Shown here piece after piece: positions 40,581 to 43,692 of a DNA stretch of 43,692 nucleotides; the first letter of the stretch is position 1; each line of letters begins with the position of its first letter. This stretch comes from Chara braunii (lineage: Eukaryota > Streptophyta > Charophyceae > Charales > Characeae), in NCBI GenBank assembly GCA_003427395.1, contig BFEA01000167.1:1810411-1854102 (forward strand), in the 5' to 3' direction. Below the pieces are notes generated by a model that saw only the letters and a list, made by a program, of their open reading frames with translations, did no database searches and was not told the origin of the DNA. The translations under genes were made by a program, and so were the position numbers.

Positions 40581-43472
40581 CAAGAATGACCTCGCCAACC
40601 AAAGTGTTTGTTGCGTATGTGCGCCCGGTGAGTGAAAGTAAGAAAGAGGAAGAACCCATTCCCCCCAATGTACAGAAATTGCTAGTTGAGTTCGCAGATG
40701 TGGGAGAGGCCCCAAGTGGAGTGGTTGAAAGAGAAACCAAGCACCGAATAGAATTAGAACCTGGTAGCAGAATTCCCAAGGGCCCTATCTATAGGATGTC
40801 TCCAAAAGAGCTTGATGAATTGTGAAAGCAGTTGGATGAGTTGCTTGAGAAAGGGTGGATTCAACCAAGTTCCTCACCATTCGGTGCACCAGTACTGTTT
40901 GTGCCAAAGAAGGGCGGCGAACTACGTATGTGCATAGATTATAGGGGACTCAACGCGATAACCATTAAGAATAATGAACCGTTACCTTGGATAGATGGCC
41001 TTCTGGATAGAGTTCAGGGTTGCAGATACTTCTTCAAAATTGATCTGAAGTCGAGTTACCATCAGATTGAGGTGTTGCCCAAGGATCAGCATAAAACGGC
41101 TTTCCGTACTAGTTATGGCCACTATAAGTTTGTGGTGATGCCGTTTGGTTTGACAAATGCCCCTGCAACCTTCCAGCGATGTATGAATGAACTTTTTCGT
41201 GATTAGCTTGATAAATTTGTTGTTGTTTATTTAGATGATATAGTAATTTTTAGTAAGAGGTTGAGTGAGCACAAGGAGCACCTTCGAGTTGTGCTTAATA
41301 AGTTGCGAGAGGCGAAATTTAAGATTTAACCCGAAAAAGTGTGAGTAGGCAAAGCGTCTGGTTCTTTACTTGGGACATATGGTAGATGGTGATGGAATCA
41401 AGCCGGAAGACGCCAAGATTGCAGCCATTAGAGATTGGCCAAACCCGCACACGTCAACGGAACTGCGTTCGTTCCTTCGTCTGGCCAATTATTACCACAA
41501 GTTCGTTCGGAACTTTACTGTAATCGCTGCCCCATTGCACAGGTTGTTGAAGAAAGAAACCATCTGGAAATGGGATCAGAGTTGTACTGCATTCTTTAAG
41601 CATTTAAAGAAATGTTTAATTAACTATCCGATATTGAAAGTCGCAGATCCATCTCTGCCTTTTATCGTAACCACTGACGCCAGTCAATACAGGATCGGTG
41701 TTGTACTCCAACAAGATGATGGGAATGGGCACATACCTGTAGAATTTATGTTTTGTAGACTGCCTAGCGAAAAGGTCGCCGCTTTTACCTATGAGAGAGA
41801 GATGTTCGCTCTACGGGCAGCATTAAACCACTGGCGACATCATCTGCTAGGACGCCATTTTAAAGTCTATTCGGATCATGAAACACTTCGCTGGCTAAAA
41901 ACCCAGGCTCGGATGACTCCTAAACTGACTAGGTGGGCTGGGGAGATCGATCAGTTTGACTTTGAACTGAAGCCAGTAAAGGGGAAGTACAATGCCGTCG
42001 CCAATGCACTAAGTAGAAGAGCTGACTTTTTCGGTGCTATTGTCACATATTTAGATGCAAGCACCGAACTACAAGAGAAAATTAAGTCTGCTTATGAGAG
42101 TAATCCGGTCTATACTCAATTAATTGGCAAGGTGCAGACAACAGTGCATGAAGTCCTGGACTATAGGGTAACGCAAGGATTATTGTTTGAAAAGACAGAT
42201 GTCCATGATCGACTATGCGTTCCGAACAGCGAGGAAATTCGTAGCATGATACATGGGGAAAACCACGATACGGAGGGGCACTTCGGATGGAGGAAGATTT
42301 ATGCTAACCTCCTATGCTATTACACGTGGCCGGGAATGAAGCATGACTGCATTTCCTATGTGCAAGGCTGTCAGGTATGTCAGAGGAACAAGAGTTTCAC
42401 ACAGCCTCCCCTTGGATTCATCAAACCGCTAGCTATTCCGTCGGGACCCGGGGACTCCGTGTTTATAGACTTTATGGTCACTAAGATAAAGAGTAAAAGG
42501 GGAAAAAGTCAGATTATGGTGATAGTAGATCAGTTTAGCAAGTTCGTTGTGTTTGTTCCACTCCCTTGGGAAGCAAGAACTGATTTGGTGATGAGGGATT
42601 TTTTTAATCATTGGGTGAAGGATTTTGGGCATCCCTTGACTGTTGTAAGTGAAAGGGATTCGCGGTTCACAGGTGAGCAGTGGCAGCAACTGATGAATGT
42701 ATACGGTTCTAAATTGACTATGTCTTCTGGTAGACATCCTGAGACAAATGGACAGACCGAGCAGATGAACAAGCTGCTGCAGCAAGTACTGCGCATGTAC
42801 ATTCGACCAGATCAAATTGACTGGGACGAACATCTGCCAAAGGTTGCAAGTGCCTATGACAATTTTGTTCATCTAGCTACACCTAGAACACCAAATGAAC
42901 TGCATCTTGGATGGCGCCCTCGTAGACCCATTGACTGTCTAAACCCTGATCAAGTGCAGAGACTCCCGCCAGGAACCAGGGAATTCGCTATTCATTACCA
43001 GAAAGATCTGGAAAAAGTTAAAGAAAATATTTGTGAAGCGCAGCATCAAATGATAGAACAAGCTAACAAGCATCGCAAACCCTTACAATTTGCCGTAGGA
43101 GATTTGGTCTGTGTAAAGTCAAAAGAGTTTCTCCCTGAGGAGAATATTTCCCAGAAGTTATTGCCTTCCTATAGAGGGTCACGGCAGATTATGGATGTAA
43201 TCGGTTATGTGGATGGTCCTTCGTATGTTGTTGAAATCCTTCCACACTCGCACACGTATCCGGTGTTTCACGCTTCAAAATTACTTCCTTGGGTTAGTAA
43301 TGACATGTTTCCGTCACACGGATCTATGATTCCCCCTGATATGCATGGTAAGTATGATGTGGAAAAGATTGTTGGGGAAGATGTTTACAGATCTGGGCGC
43401 AGGGTTAGACCACAGTGACAATATAAGGTCAGATTTGCCTATCAGGACCCTGATTTACAAGAGATGAACTAA
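40553..43472 (+). pseudogene. pol: pol pseudogene of gypsy element E3 (gag and protease missing)
   Basis: Ty3/gypsy pol from just upstream of RT to a chromodomain. [35 protein letters not shown], catalytic YLDDIVIFS. RNase H: TTDASQYRIG, YEREMFALRAALNHWRHHLL, SDHETLRW. Integrase: H-x4-H in NHDTEGHFG, CQVCQRNK, DDE as D in VFIDFM, D in VSERDSRF, E in HPETNGQTEQ. Chromodomain start: YDVEKIVGEDVYRSGRRVRPQ then TGA (43416), with readthrough sequence QYKVRF to TAA at 43470. Breaks: TGA 40823, TAG 41204, one-base shift at 41327, TAG 41346. From 41349 to 43415 the frame is intact. Nearest in plan to E1 but clearly a different lineage. Confidence 0.9.
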
Positions 43473-43692
43473 TTAAAAGGGCCTTTACCCGATATAGGCC
43501 TCAGGCCTTGTAAAAATAAAGCAACACGGGCCTTGAAAAAGTAAAGCATTGTGAAAAGGTATCTCGTCAGAGCTCAGAAACGTGAAAGCAGGTCAAAGGT
43601 CAAGTTCTCTATCAACAGGCATATTTAAAACTAAGGCAAAGGGCATTGTCAAAAGACTTACCTGTTCACCAGGAGATGTGTATGTCATGTCT
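43473..43692 (+). other. 3' untranslated end of E3
   Basis: Short A-rich sequence with repeated GGCCTT...AAAGTAAAGCA and no coding sign. The 3' LTR is expected at or just beyond the window end; ACCAGGAGATG near 43668 could be a purine tract. Confidence 0.4.

Noticed and set aside
1-43692. A new defence, toxin or metabolic gene system
   Set aside because: Apart from the hydrolase exons and retroelement genes, no coherent set of protein genes is present.

Overview
The window is eukaryotic nuclear DNA, almost entirely repeats, from a plant-type genome. It carries Ty3/gypsy chromovirus retrotransposons with initiator-Met-type primer sites, satellite and minisatellite arrays, long microsatellites, fold-back elements, a 92-base run of N and a U6 snRNA pseudogene. 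Such density, and introns full of repeats, suggests a large plant or streptophyte-algal genome (a charophyte such as Chara would fit), but nothing in the sequence proves the species.

Main result: I read the window as the inside of one host gene on the + strand. A short exon at 3921-4021 and another at 39295-39402 both encode parts of an alpha/beta-hydrolase-like protein. They join in the same phase (2) across GT...AG borders, and the second continues the protein family where the first stops. If right, the 35.3 kb between them is a single intron. Outer exons were not found; they should lie outside the window or in sequence I could not recognise.

Layout. 1-388: end of fold-back element family A. 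419-2140: microsatellites and a cluster of hairpins sharing a loop sequence. 3921-4021: exon. 4023-5248: fold-back element with a ~13-bp target duplication just inside the intron donor. 6914-7060: long palindrome. 7594-7672: U6 pseudogene. 8940-12195: two copies of noncoding repeat family B. 13314-15375: TTC tract and a 172-bp satellite. 16241-18335: 54-bp minisatellite split by a complete A element. 18313-21083: gag-only remnant E0 (minus). 21084-31690: an inverted B copy split by the full-length gypsy element E1 (minus, 21649-30456). 32533-39224: a compound element (minus) made of LTR-leader-gag-protease remnant (E2) fused to a second LTR plus leader (E4). 39295-39402: exon. 39403-43692: next intron, holding element E3 (plus), which lacks gag and protease but keeps a long RT-RNaseH-integrase-chromodomain region.

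All retroelement reading frames are broken by stops and frameshifts; none looks autonomous. E1 still shows the machinery of its family: LTRs bounded by TGCGAGG...CCTTGCA, an initiator-Met-type primer site, a TATA box in the untranslated leader, a gag with a CCHC zinc knuckle, a canonical G GGA AAC slippery site before the gag stop with pol in the -1 frame, protease, reverse transcriptase, RNase H, integrase, chromodomain and a polypurine tract. No new defence or metabolic system was found. The noteworthy signals are the giant intron, the frameshift site, a covarying LTR hairpin, the leader TATA and the fold-back elements.
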